Shown: piece by piece, positions 39,463 through 47,684 of the stretch | Layout: each line of letters begins with the position of its first letter | Numbering within the stretch: the first letter of the stretch is position 1 | From: Noviherbaspirillum sp. UKPF54 | GTDB lineage: Bacteria; Pseudomonadota; Gammaproteobacteria; Burkholderiales; Burkholderiaceae_D | DNA: 64,000 bases | Assembly (NCBI RefSeq): GCF_007874125.1 | Contig: NZ_CP040128.1 | Coordinates: 3,286,001-3,350,000, forward strand | Direction of reading: 5' to 3' | Made by a program: the position numbers and the translations under genes | The notes under the pieces: generated by a model | What the model saw: the letters and a program-made list of their open reading frames with translations, nothing else | Databases searched by the model: none | Told to the model about the DNA's origin: nothing

Positions 39463-41220
39463 TCAAACCGTGCCAGTCTGATTGAGCTGGTTGACGGCCT
39501 CGGCAATCGCCATCGGATCGAACGAGCGCAGGATTTTCTTGACTGACGGCGCGATCTCGTTGAGGTCGCTGTTCAGGATCTGCTGCTTGACCGACAGGAT
39601 CTGGGTCGGGTGCATCGAAAACTCGCGCAGCCCCATGCCGAGCAGCATGCGCGTCAGCTTCGTGTCGCCGGCCATCTCGCCGCACACCGCCACCGGGATG
39701 CCCGCCTTGTTGGCAATCGAAATGGTGGACGCCAGCAGGTACAGCACCGCCGGATGCAGCGGGTTGTACAGGTGTGCCACCTCGTGGTCGGCGCGGTCGA
39801 TCGCCAGCGTGTACTGGATCAGGTCGTTGGTGCCGATCGACAGGAAATCCATCTTCTTGACGAACATCGGCAGGGTCAGCGCCGCGGCCGGGATCTCGAT
39901 CATCGCGCCGATCGGGATCAGCGGATCGAACTTCTTGCCGGCGTCGCGCAGCTGCCGCTTGGCCTGCTCGATCATCGCCAGGCTCTGGTCGATCTCGAAC
40001 GCATGTGCCAGCATCGGGATCAGGAGCTTGACCGGGCCGTAGGCGGACGCGCGCAGGATCGCGCGCAGCTGCGCCAGGAACATCTGCGGCTCGGCCAGGC
40101 AAAAGCGGATCGCGCGCAGGCCGAGCGCCGGATTCAGCGAAGTCTGCTCGGCCATGTCGAGCGGCTTGTCGGCACCGATGTCGAGCGTGCGGATGGTGAC
40201 CGGGCGGCCCTTCATCGCGAGCACCGCCTGGCGGTAGGACTCGAACTGCTCGTCCTCGGAGGGCAGCTTGTTGACGAAGCCGGCGCGGCCCATGAACAGG
40301 TATTCGGAGCGGAACAGGCCGACGCCCATGGCGCCCGACTCCATCGCCGCAGCACAATCCTCCGGCAATTCGATATTCGCCAGGAGCGTGATCTCGGTGC
40401 CGTCCTTGGTGATGGCCGGCGTCTTTTTCAGCTTGCCGAGTTTCTTGCGCTCGCGCAGCAGGCGCGCCTGGCGCTCGCGGTACTGCTCCAGCACGCCCGG
40501 CGTGGGATCGACGATCACGACACCGGCATCGCCGTCGATGATCACCCAGTCGTCCTGGCGGATCAGCATCGAGGCGTTGTACATGCCGACCACGGCCGGA
40601 ATGTCGAGGCTGCGCGCGACGATGGCGGAATGCGAATTCTGCCCGCCGAGGTCGGTGACGAAACCGCCGAACGCGCGGTCCTTGAAGCGCAGCATGTCGG
40701 CCGGCGAAATGTCGTGCGCGACCACGATCATGCGCCCGGCGCCCTCGCTGCCGTCCCCCGCCGGCAAGGTATTGGCGCTGCCGGTCAACACCTTCAGCAC
40801 GCGCTCGCCGACCTGCTGGATGTCGGACTTGCGCTCGCGCAGGTAGGCATCCTCGATTTCATCGAACTGCGCCGACAATTCGTCAATTTGCGTCAACAGC
40901 GCCCATTCGGCGTTGTAAAAGCGGGTGCGGATGATATCGAGCGGGACTTCGGCGATCATCGGGTCCGACAGGATCAGCGCGTGCACGTCGATGAACGCGC
41001 CAAGCTCGGCCGGCGAATCCTTGGGCAGCTCGTTCCAGATGGTCTGCAGCTCCTTGTGGACGGTGGCGATCGCCTTTTGCAGGCGCTGGACTTCGGCTTC
41101 GACCTGTTCCTGCGGAATCAGGTAATGCTTGACGTCGAGCGCGGCCGGCGCCAGCAGGTGCGCGCGGCCAATCGCGATTCCGCGCGAAACGGGAATGCCA
41201 TGGAGCGTGAATGAGGCCAT
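39463..41220 (-). CDS. ptsI: Phosphoenolpyruvate-protein phosphotransferase (enzyme I)
   Basis: 585 residues. The phosphorylated residue is His197 in LGGQNSHSAIVARSLDIPAVVG, and the PEP site includes FRSEYLFMGR, SIGTNDLIQYTLAIDR and the active Cys in VAVCGEMAGD. It takes phosphate from PEP and passes it to HPr. It follows ptsH by 17 bp in an operon that also encodes an EIIA(Man) protein but no IIB or IIC permease in this window, which suggests a regulatory rather than a sugar-transport role. Confidence 0.95.
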   Translation of the reverse strand: MASFTLHGIPVSRGIAIGRAHLLAPAALDVKHYLIPQEQVEAEVQRLQKAIATVHKELQTIWNELPKDSPAELGAFIDVHALILSDPMIAEVPLDIIRTRFYNAEWALLTQIDELSAQFDEIEDAYLRERKSDIQQVGERVLKVLTGSANTLPAGDGSEGAGRMIVVAHDISPADMLRFKDRAFGGFVTDLGGQNSHSAIVARSLDIPAVVGMYNASMLIRQDDWVIIDGDAGVVIVDPTPGVLEQYRERQARLLRERKKLGKLKKTPAITKDGTEITLLANIELPEDCAAAMESGAMGVGLFRSEYLFMGRAGFVNKLPSEDEQFESYRQAVLAMKGRPVTIRTLDIGADKPLDMAEQTSLNPALGLRAIRFCLAEPQMFLAQLRAILRASAYGPVKLLIPMLAHAFEIDQSLAMIEQAKRQLRDAGKKFDPLIPIGAMIEIPAAALTLPMFVKKMDFLSIGTNDLIQYTLAIDRADHEVAHLYNPLHPAVLYLLASTISIANKAGIPVAVCGEMAGDTKLTRMLLGMGLREFSMHPTQILSVKQQILNSDLNEIAPSVKKILRSFDPMAIAEAVNQLNQTGTV

Positions 41221-41237
41221 CGAGATCTTCGCCTGGA

Positions 41238-41507
41238 TTATTCGCCTTCGCCGAACTTATTCTGGATCAGCTCGACGAGCGCGTCAAAGCACGCCTTTTC
41301 GTCCGCGCCGTCGGTTTCCAGAACGACCTTGGCCCCCTTGCCTGCTGCCAGCATCATCACGCCCATGATGGATTTGGCGTTGACGCGCCGCGCATTGCGG
41401 GTCATCCAGACATCGCTCTGGAATTTCGCCGCCAGCTGGGTCAGTTTGGCCGAGGCGCGCGCATGCAGTCCGAGCTTGTTGATGATTTCGATTTCTTGTT
41501 GAATCAT
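41238..41507 (-). CDS. ptsH: Phosphocarrier protein HPr
   Basis: 89 residues. His15 in NKLGLHARASAK is the phosphorylation site, and Ser46 in NAKSIMGVMML is the regulatory serine used by HPr kinase in organisms that have one. Length and both motifs are canonical. It lies between the EIIA gene (11 bp upstream) and ptsI (17 bp downstream). Confidence 0.97.
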   Translation of the reverse strand: MIQQEIEIINKLGLHARASAKLTQLAAKFQSDVWMTRNARRVNAKSIMGVMMLAAGKGAKVVLETDGADEKACFDALVELIQNKFGEGE

Positions 41508-41518
41508 GTCTGAAATTA

Positions 41519-41926
41519 TTAGTTTGGCCCGAGGCGGACGCGATTATCGACCCTGACCGCGCCGCTCTGGCCGCCGGCCAGCGCCATCTCCACCACGACA
41601 TCGAGCGTATCGTTACGGTAGGTCAGCGCGCGCAGCAGCATTGGCAGGCTGATCCCCGCGATGATGTCAACATGGCCGGGATCGCCCAGGCGCAACGTGC
41701 AGTTGCATGGCGTGCCGCCCATGACGTCGGTAATCACCAGCACGCCAGAACCGTCATCGATACGGGCGATCGCTTCCCTGGCCAGGCGATTGACTTCGGC
41801 CGTATCCTGGTCGGCGGTCACGTCGATGGCTTCCATTCTTTCCGGACGAGCGCGAAACACATGGGTCGCCGCGTCGATAAAGGCGTTACCCAGCGGTGCA
41901 TGCGTCAACAGAAGAATGCCAATCAT
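41519..41926 (-). CDS. PTS EIIA component, mannose family
   Basis: 135 residues. His9 in ILLLTHAPLGNAF is the expected phosphorylation site, and VLVITDVMGGTPCN near residues 60-73 is diagnostic of EIIA(Man). It is a stand-alone IIA without IIB. In betaproteobacteria such proteins sit with HPr and EI and are thought to regulate carbon storage or metabolism rather than carry sugar. It lies 102 bp downstream of gshB. Confidence 0.92.
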   Translation of the reverse strand: MIGILLLTHAPLGNAFIDAATHVFRARPERMEAIDVTADQDTAEVNRLAREAIARIDDGSGVLVITDVMGGTPCNCTLRLGDPGHVDIIAGISLPMLLRALTYRNDTLDVVVEMALAGGQSGAVRVDNRVRLGPN

Positions 41927-42004
41927 GGTCTTCGATACCCAGAATGATCAAGCGGGAATAAGCGGAACGATGTCCCCAAACAAAAGCGGTCTATCTCTTG
42001 TCCG

Positions 42005-42020
42005 GCGCGGCTTGCCGCGC
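42005..42020. other. Short perfect hairpin between gshB and the EIIA gene
   Basis: GCGCGGC (42005-42011) and GCCGCGC (42014-42020) are separated by TT. It lies 9 bp after the gshB stop. No U-run follows on the minus strand, so it may be an attenuator or an mRNA-stabilising hairpin rather than a full terminator. Confidence 0.4.
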
Positions 42021-42028
42021 AGGCTATT

Positions 42029-42970
42029 TTATGTGCACTGCTTTTCCAGCGCCTCGATGAACATGGCGGCGACATCGAAGCCGGTCTGTTGCGTGATTTC
42101 CTGGAAACAGGTGGGGCTGGTGACGTTAATTTCTGTCAAGTAATCCCCAATAACGTCCAATCCTACCAGCAATAAGCCGCGTTTCAAAAGAATTGGCGCA
42201 AGGGTTTCGCCGATTTCCCGGTCCCGCGCCGAAATCGGTTGCGCCACGCCGAGGCCGCCGACGGCCAGATTGCCCCGCACTTCGCCCCCCTGGGGGATGC
42301 GCGCGAGGCAGAATGGCGCGACTTCGCCGCCGATCAGCAGCACCCGCTTGTCGCCCTGGGAGATGTCGGGGATGAAGCGCTGCACCATGATGGTGTGCGC
42401 ACCGTTGGCGGTGAGCGTTTCGACGATCGCGCCGAGATTGAGGCCGTCTTCCCTGACCCGGAAAATGCCGATGCCGCCCATGCCGTCCAGCGGCTTGAGG
42501 ATGATGTCCCTGTGCTCGTGGTGGAAGGCGCGCACCCGGGCCGCGTCGCTGGTGACCAGTGTCGGCGCGATGAACTGCGCGAATTCGGTGATCGCCATCT
42601 TCTCGTTGTGGCTGCGGATCGCCTCGGGCCGGTTGAGAATGCGCGCCCCCTGCCGCTCCGCCAGTTCCAGCAGGTAGGTGGCGTAGATGTACTCCATGTT
42701 GAACGGCGGGTCCTTGCGCACCATGACCGCGTCGAATTCGTGCAGTTGCGCCGGCCGCGCAGGTTCGGCCCGGTACCAGTCCTTGAGGTCGCCGGTAATC
42801 GTGATGCGCGCGACATTGGCCAGCACCCTGCCGTTCTCGAACGCCATGTCGCGCTGCTCGAAGGCATAAACCTCGTGGCCGCGGCGCGCAGCCTCGGCCA
42901 TCATCGCGTAGGTCGTGTCCTTGTAGGTCTTGAAATGGTCGAGCGGGTCGGCCAGGAACGCGAATTTCAT
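42029..42970 (-). CDS. gshB: Glutathione synthetase
   Basis: 313 residues with an ATP-grasp fold: KDPPFNMEYIYATYLLELAE near 86-105, the central DIILKPLDGMGGIGIFRV, LLIGGEVAPFCLARIP, and a closing VGLDVIGDYLTEINVTSPTC. It adds glycine to gamma-glutamylcysteine. It follows gshA by 10 bp, so the two-step pathway is encoded in one transcript. Confidence 0.96.
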   Translation of the reverse strand: MKFAFLADPLDHFKTYKDTTYAMMAEAARRGHEVYAFEQRDMAFENGRVLANVARITITGDLKDWYRAEPARPAQLHEFDAVMVRKDPPFNMEYIYATYLLELAERQGARILNRPEAIRSHNEKMAITEFAQFIAPTLVTSDAARVRAFHHEHRDIILKPLDGMGGIGIFRVREDGLNLGAIVETLTANGAHTIMVQRFIPDISQGDKRVLLIGGEVAPFCLARIPQGGEVRGNLAVGGLGVAQPISARDREIGETLAPILLKRGLLLVGLDVIGDYLTEINVTSPTCFQEITQQTGFDVAAMFIEALEKQCT

Positions 42971-42980
42971 GTAGCGGGCC

Positions 42981-44279
42981 TTAATAGATTTCCGGATTCG
43001 GGTCGGTCTTCTCCAGCTCGATCGATGCCGCCAGCAAGGCCAGGCGCGCCACCACGCCGTACATGTAGAAACGGTTCGGCGCGGCGGTGCCGGGCTTGGC
43101 GCCCAGGTCGGGCAGCGCGTGCTGCTGCGCGAACGCCAGCGGCACGAAATGCGCGCCCGGCGAATTCAGGTTCTCGTCGACGCCGCGCTCGGCGTGCACG
43201 CGGTAGAAGCCACCGACCACGTAACGGTCGATCATGTAGACGACCGGCTCGGCCACCGCGTCGTTGATGTGCTCGAAGGTATGGACGCCTTCCTGGATGA
43301 TCACGTCGTTGACTTCCAGTCCTTCCTTCACCACCGACATCTTATTGCGCTGCTTGCGGTTCAGGTCCTTCACCTCGCTGGCGTCCTTGACCGTCATGAT
43401 GCCCATGCCGTAGGTGCCGGCGTCGGCTTTCACGATCACGAACGGGGTTTCCTTGATCCCGTATTCCTTGTACTTCTTGCGGATCTTGGCCAGCAGCGTA
43501 TCAACGTTAGACGCGAGGCAATCCTCGCCGGTACGTTCCTGGAAATTGATCTGTCCGCACTTGGCAAAGTAGGGATTGAGCATCCAGCCGTCGACGTCGA
43601 TCAGCTTGGCGAATTTCTTGACCACTTCGTCATAGGCGGCGAAGTGATTGGTCTTGCGGCGCACGGTCCAGCCGGCGTGCAGCGGCGGCAGCAGGTTTTG
43701 CTCCGGCAGGTTTTCCAGAATTTTCGGAATACCGGACGACAAGTCGTTATTGAGCAGGATGGTGCACGGGTCGAAGTTCTTCAGCCCGAGGCGGCGGCCA
43801 TTGGGCGAGCGCTCCAGCGGCTCCAGGGTCAATACGGAGCCATCGGGCAGCTCGATATTGGTCGGCTCCTTCACATCGTCCGACAGCGAGCCGAGCCGCA
43901 CATTCAGCCCGGTCTGGCGGAAGATCTGGATCAGGCGCGCGACATTCTGCAGGTAGAACGTGTTACGGGTATGTTTTTCCGGGATCAGCAGCAGGTTCTT
44001 TGCATCGGGACAATATTTTTCAATCGCTGCCATGGCCGCCTGCACCGCCAGCGGCAGCATCTCGGAAGACAGGTTGTTGAAGCCGCCCGGGAACAGGTTG
44101 GTGTCGACCGGCGCCAGCTTGAAGCCGGCGTTGCGCAAGTCCACCGAACAGTAAAACGGCGGGGTATGTTCCTGCCATTCGAGCCGGAACCAGCGCTCGA
44201 TGGCCGGCGTCGCATTGAGAATCTTCTTTTCGAGGTCGAGGAGCGGGCCATTCAGGGCCGTGACGAGGTGCGGAACCAT
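42981..44279 (-). CDS. gshA: Glutamate-cysteine ligase, proteobacterial (non-classical) type
   Basis: 432 residues. It matches the proteobacterial glutamate-cysteine ligase family that is unrelated in length to E. coli GshA: WFRLEWQEHTPPFYCSVDLR near 31-50, FPGGFNNLSSEMLPLA, PFVIVKADAGTYGMGIMTV near 277-295 and YVVGGFYRVHAERGVDENLN near 353-372. It makes gamma-glutamylcysteine. It is the first gene of the gshA-gshB-EIIA-ptsH-ptsI run. Confidence 0.94.
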   Translation of the reverse strand: MVPHLVTALNGPLLDLEKKILNATPAIERWFRLEWQEHTPPFYCSVDLRNAGFKLAPVDTNLFPGGFNNLSSEMLPLAVQAAMAAIEKYCPDAKNLLLIPEKHTRNTFYLQNVARLIQIFRQTGLNVRLGSLSDDVKEPTNIELPDGSVLTLEPLERSPNGRRLGLKNFDPCTILLNNDLSSGIPKILENLPEQNLLPPLHAGWTVRRKTNHFAAYDEVVKKFAKLIDVDGWMLNPYFAKCGQINFQERTGEDCLASNVDTLLAKIRKKYKEYGIKETPFVIVKADAGTYGMGIMTVKDASEVKDLNRKQRNKMSVVKEGLEVNDVIIQEGVHTFEHINDAVAEPVVYMIDRYVVGGFYRVHAERGVDENLNSPGAHFVPLAFAQQHALPDLGAKPGTAAPNRFYMYGVVARLALLAASIELEKTDPNPEIY

Positions 44280-44588
44280 ATAAACCTTAAAGGTATAAGC
44301 ATATTTGCAAGAGGATTGACGCTGATTCTAACGGCAATCCCTGTCTTGCGCCTGCCGGATGTTGTGTTGGATACGCCAAGGCGGCGGAATGTATTTCACA
44401 GATGACAACACATTCATCCCTGTGAACTCGGCACCCCTCAGATCAGGGCGAATCGGGCAATTTAAAGGGTAAACCGCGTTGCCTGACTGGCATCCCGGCC
44501 TGCGGGGTGGCGGGATGAAAAAAAAGGCGCCTCTTGCGAGGCGCCTTGCGATCCGCGGCAGCGGATGGAGAAATTGTGCCGGCCGAAA
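44280..44588. other. 309-bp region between gshA start and amtB stop
   Basis: It holds the promoter region of gshA on the minus strand and the amtB terminator at 44517-44547. A further GC-rich partial dyad (CATCCCG 44491-44497 with CGGGATG 44511-44517) precedes that terminator. No gene and no strong promoter hexamers are seen. Confidence 0.55.
44517..44547 (-). terminator. Strong rho-independent terminator after amtB
   Basis: On the minus strand a perfect 10-bp stem AAGGCGCCTC / GAGGCGCCTT with a 4-nt loop is followed by a run of T (from the A-run at 44517-44525). It is 42 bp past the amtB stop and would end the torF-glnK-amtB transcript. Confidence 0.92.
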
Positions 44589-46112
44589 TCAGCCGTGATA
44601 CGCCGATTCGCCGTGGGCGGTGACGTCCAGGCCTTCGCGCTCCTGTTCTTCCGGCACGCGCATGCCGATCAGCAGGTCGACCAACTTGTAGGCCACCAGG
44701 GACACCACGCCGGACCAGATGATCGTCGTGATGACGCCCTGGAACTGGATCCAGACCTGGCCGGCAATCGAATACGGCTCCGACGACATCTTGTTGGCGA
44801 CGTAATCGAAGATGCCCTGGCCGCCGAGCGACGGCGAGGCGAATACGCCGGTCAGCAAGGCGCCCAGGATGCCGCCCACGCCGTGCACGCCGAACACGTC
44901 GAGCGAGTCGTCGGCGCCGAGCAGGCGCTTCAGTCCATTGACACCCCACAGGCAGACGACGCCGGCCAGCAAGCCGATCACGAGCGCACCCATCGGGCCG
45001 ACGAAGCCGCATGCCGGGGTGATCGCCACCAGGCCGGCAACCGCGCCGGACGCGCCGCCGAGCATGGAGGGCTTGCCTTTGGCCATCCACTCGCCGAACA
45101 CCCAGGATACGGTGGCGGCAGCCGTCGCCAGGAGCGTGTTGACAAAGGCCAGGGCTGCCACGTCGCCGGCTTCCAGGGCGGAACCGGCGTTGAAGCCGAA
45201 CCAGCCCACCCACAGCAGCGATGCACCGACCATGGTCAGCGTCAGCGAGTGCGGCGCCATCGATTCGCGGCCGTAGCCGATACGCTTGCCGATCACAAAG
45301 GCGCCGACGATACCGGCCACCGCCGCATTGATATGCACCACGGTGCCGCCCGCGAAATCGAGCGCGCCCTTCTGCCACAGCCAGCCGGCCTTCTCGGTGG
45401 CCGACGCCAGCGTCGCCGCGTCTGTAATCGCGTCCGGACCCGGCCAGAACCAGACCATGTGCGCGATAGGCAGATAGGAGAAGGTGAACCACAGCACCAC
45501 GAACAGCAGCACGGCGGAGAACTTGGCGCGCTCGGCGAAGGCACCGATGATCAGGGCGCAGGTAATCGCCGCAAAGGTCGCCTGGAACGCCACGAACACG
45601 AACTCCGGAATCACCACGCCTTTGCTGAAGGTCGCGGCGGTAGCGAACGCCCCCTTGGCAGGATCCCAGATACCGTTCAGGAACAGGCGATCGAATTTGC
45701 CGATGAATGCGCCGCCCTCGGTAAAGGCCAGCGAATAGCCGTAGATACACCACAGCACGATGATCAGGGCAAAGATCATGAACACCTGCATCAGGATCGA
45801 CAACATGTTCTTCGACCGCACCAGGCCGCCGTAGAACAATGCCAGGCCCGGGATCGTCATCAGGATCACGAGCAGGGTCGCCACCATCATCCAGGCGGTA
45901 TCGCCCTTGTTGGGCGTCGGCGCCGGAGCGGCTGCCGGCGCGGCGGCCGCGGGAGCCGCATTGCTGGCTGCAGGCGCTGCTGCGGCGGCAGGCGCGTCAA
46001 CGGATGCGGCTGCGGATGCCGCCGGCGCATCGGCGGCGGCAGCGGGCAGCGAAACGCCGACTGCGAACAGCAGGGCGCCGGCGGCCAGGAAGCTTGCCAA
46101 TCGTCTCATCAT
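44589..46112 (-). CDS. amtB: Ammonium transporter AmtB with Ala/Pro-rich N-terminal segment
   Basis: 507 residues from the ATG at 46112, which has AAGGAG six bases upstream. A signal peptide (MMRRLASFLAAGALLFAVGV) is followed by about 50 residues almost entirely Ala, Pro and Ser, then the eleven-helix Amt core. Twin pore histidines are present in GTVVHINAAVAG and DVFGVHGVGGILG. It conducts ammonium and is blocked by GlnK, whose gene is 10 bp upstream. The core is standard; the Ala/Pro stretch lengthens the periplasmic N-terminus. Confidence 0.96.
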   Translation of the reverse strand: MMRRLASFLAAGALLFAVGVSLPAAAADAPAASAAASVDAPAAAAAPAASNAAPAAAAPAAAPAPTPNKGDTAWMMVATLLVILMTIPGLALFYGGLVRSKNMLSILMQVFMIFALIIVLWCIYGYSLAFTEGGAFIGKFDRLFLNGIWDPAKGAFATAATFSKGVVIPEFVFVAFQATFAAITCALIIGAFAERAKFSAVLLFVVLWFTFSYLPIAHMVWFWPGPDAITDAATLASATEKAGWLWQKGALDFAGGTVVHINAAVAGIVGAFVIGKRIGYGRESMAPHSLTLTMVGASLLWVGWFGFNAGSALEAGDVAALAFVNTLLATAAATVSWVFGEWMAKGKPSMLGGASGAVAGLVAITPACGFVGPMGALVIGLLAGVVCLWGVNGLKRLLGADDSLDVFGVHGVGGILGALLTGVFASPSLGGQGIFDYVANKMSSEPYSIAGQVWIQFQGVITTIIWSGVVSLVAYKLVDLLIGMRVPEEQEREGLDVTAHGESAYHG

Positions 46113-46122
46113 GTCATTCTCC

Positions 46123-46473
<351 letters not shown>

Positions 46474-47199
46474 CTAGAAAGTCTTGCCGACGGAGACAAC
46501 CAGGCCGTTCTTGCCCAGGTTTTCGCCATCCGGTCCGGGAACGGTCAGGGTGGTGCCGATCAGCGCCACGCTGCCGGTAACCACGCCGAAGTCCTTGGTA
46601 AGGCCGACCTTCCAGTCGTTGTAGCTGGCGGCACTGGAAGGGCCGCGCACGCGCTGGCGGCCGGCATGCAAATTCAGGGTCAGGCCTTGCATCACTTCGA
46701 CATTGGCGCCGATGTCCAGATAGCCGCTGTTCTTGCTGTCGGCAAAGCCAAACAGGTTGGTCACGGAATGCGAGTACTTGACATAGCCAGGCCCGTAACC
46801 GAGTTGGCCGTAGATTTCGGTGGTGTTGGCGCTCGGATTGAGGCCATTGGACGGATAGACATAAGTCAGCACGCCGACGTCGTATGCGACATCCTTGGTG
46901 ATTTCACCGCGCTTGCCGCCATAGATATCCCACTCGATATTGCCGTCGCCGCCGGCATCCTTGATCCATTTAATGGTCGAAAGCCATGTGCCGGCATACA
47001 ATCCGGTCGGGTTGTGCGTGTAGTCGGCCCCGCCCTGCAACGCCGGATCCAGGCGCGACTGCGAGATGCCGCGATAACGATAGTCGCTGACAATGGAAGC
47101 GTTGAAGCTGACTTCATGTTCCGGCTTTTGATCTTCTGCCTGAGCGTAACTGCCTGCAAAGGCGGCCATTGCTGCGGTGGCGAGAATCATTTTTTTCAT
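46474..47199 (-). CDS. TorF-family putative outer-membrane porin
   Basis: 241 residues from the ATG at 47199 (AAGGG 7 bases upstream), which begins a clear signal peptide (MKKMILATAAMAAFAGSYAQ). The mature part begins VSFNASIVSDYRYRGISQS, the hallmark of the TorF family, and alternates strands to a C-terminal aromatic residue (VVSVGKTF), as in outer-membrane beta-barrels. Function is unknown. It is the first gene of the sigma-54-controlled torF-glnK-amtB operon, so it may admit ammonium or another nitrogen source through the outer membrane. Confidence 0.88.
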   Translation of the reverse strand: MKKMILATAAMAAFAGSYAQAEDQKPEHEVSFNASIVSDYRYRGISQSRLDPALQGGADYTHNPTGLYAGTWLSTIKWIKDAGGDGNIEWDIYGGKRGEITKDVAYDVGVLTYVYPSNGLNPSANTTEIYGQLGYGPGYVKYSHSVTNLFGFADSKNSGYLDIGANVEVMQGLTLNLHAGRQRVRGPSSAASYNDWKVGLTKDFGVVTGSVALIGTTLTVPGPDGENLGKNGLVVSVGKTF

Positions 47200-47262
47200 G
47201 GCATATCCCTTTTCGCGGTGTTGGAACAAAAAATGGGTTCTAATACGGCTCGCAGGGCTATT

Positions 47263-47278
47263 AGCAGGACCCATGCCA
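47263..47278 (-). promoter_or_regulatory. Sigma-54 promoter of the torF-glnK-amtB operon
   Basis: On the minus strand TGGCATGGGTCCTGCT matches TGGCACRNNNNTTGCW at all but two fixed positions, with exact GG-to-GC spacing. It lies 64 bp before the torF start; transcription would begin near 47251. Confidence 0.8.
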
Positions 47279-47357
47279 CCCTTTTCCTCAGGGTATGCGT
47301 TATCATTTTTTTATTTAAACGCCCCTTTCAGGGCGGGCACGCCCTCATTTAAAACAG

Positions 47358-47407
47358 CGCACCGGAAAACCCGCACCATCTTGAGGCGCACCATCGCAAT
47401 GCGCACC
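47358..47407. repeat. Four CGCACC direct repeats at 14-15 bp intervals
   Basis: CGCACC begins at 47358, 47372, 47387 and 47402. GCACC is the half-site of NtrC operators. The array lies about 80-130 bp upstream of the torF sigma-54 promoter, where enhancer sites are expected, but the half-sites are all in one direction rather than paired as dyads. It also lies 35-84 bp before the ubiK start on the other strand. Confidence 0.65.
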
Positions 47408-47441
47408 ACGGACGTGCGATACATTCACATTTGGATTCACC

Positions 47442-47684
47442 ATGAACGCAAACAACTTCTTTAATGACCTCCAGGCAAAGATCAATCAGGCACTGGAGAA
47501 CTCGCCCGCCAAAGACATCGAAAAGAATGTGAAGGCCATGCTGACCCAGGGTTTTTCCCGGCTGGACCTGGTCACGCGCGAGGAATTCGACATTCAGAAC
47601 CAGGTGCTGGCGAAGACCCGCGCCAAGCTGGATGAACTGGAAAAACGCGTTGCCGAGCTGGAAGCGCAGCTGAAAAACAAGTAA
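47442..47684 (+). CDS. ubiK: Ubiquinone biosynthesis accessory factor UbiK (YqiC/BMFP family)
   Basis: 80 residues. NFFNDLQAKINQALENSP starts an amphipathic membrane-binding helix, and the C-terminus (LAKTRAKLDELEKRVAELEAQLKNK) is a trimeric coiled coil. UbiK forms a complex with UbiJ in aerobic coenzyme Q synthesis and has lipid-fusing activity in vitro. It is divergent from the torF operon and its stop overlaps the comM start by one base (TAATG). Confidence 0.92.
   Translation: MNANNFFNDLQAKINQALENSPAKDIEKNVKAMLTQGFSRLDLVTREEFDIQNQVLAKTRAKLDELEKRVAELEAQLKNK

Noticed and set aside
43119..44405. 428-codon open frame antisense to gshA
   Set aside because: Shadow of gshA, which has complete family motifs on the minus strand.
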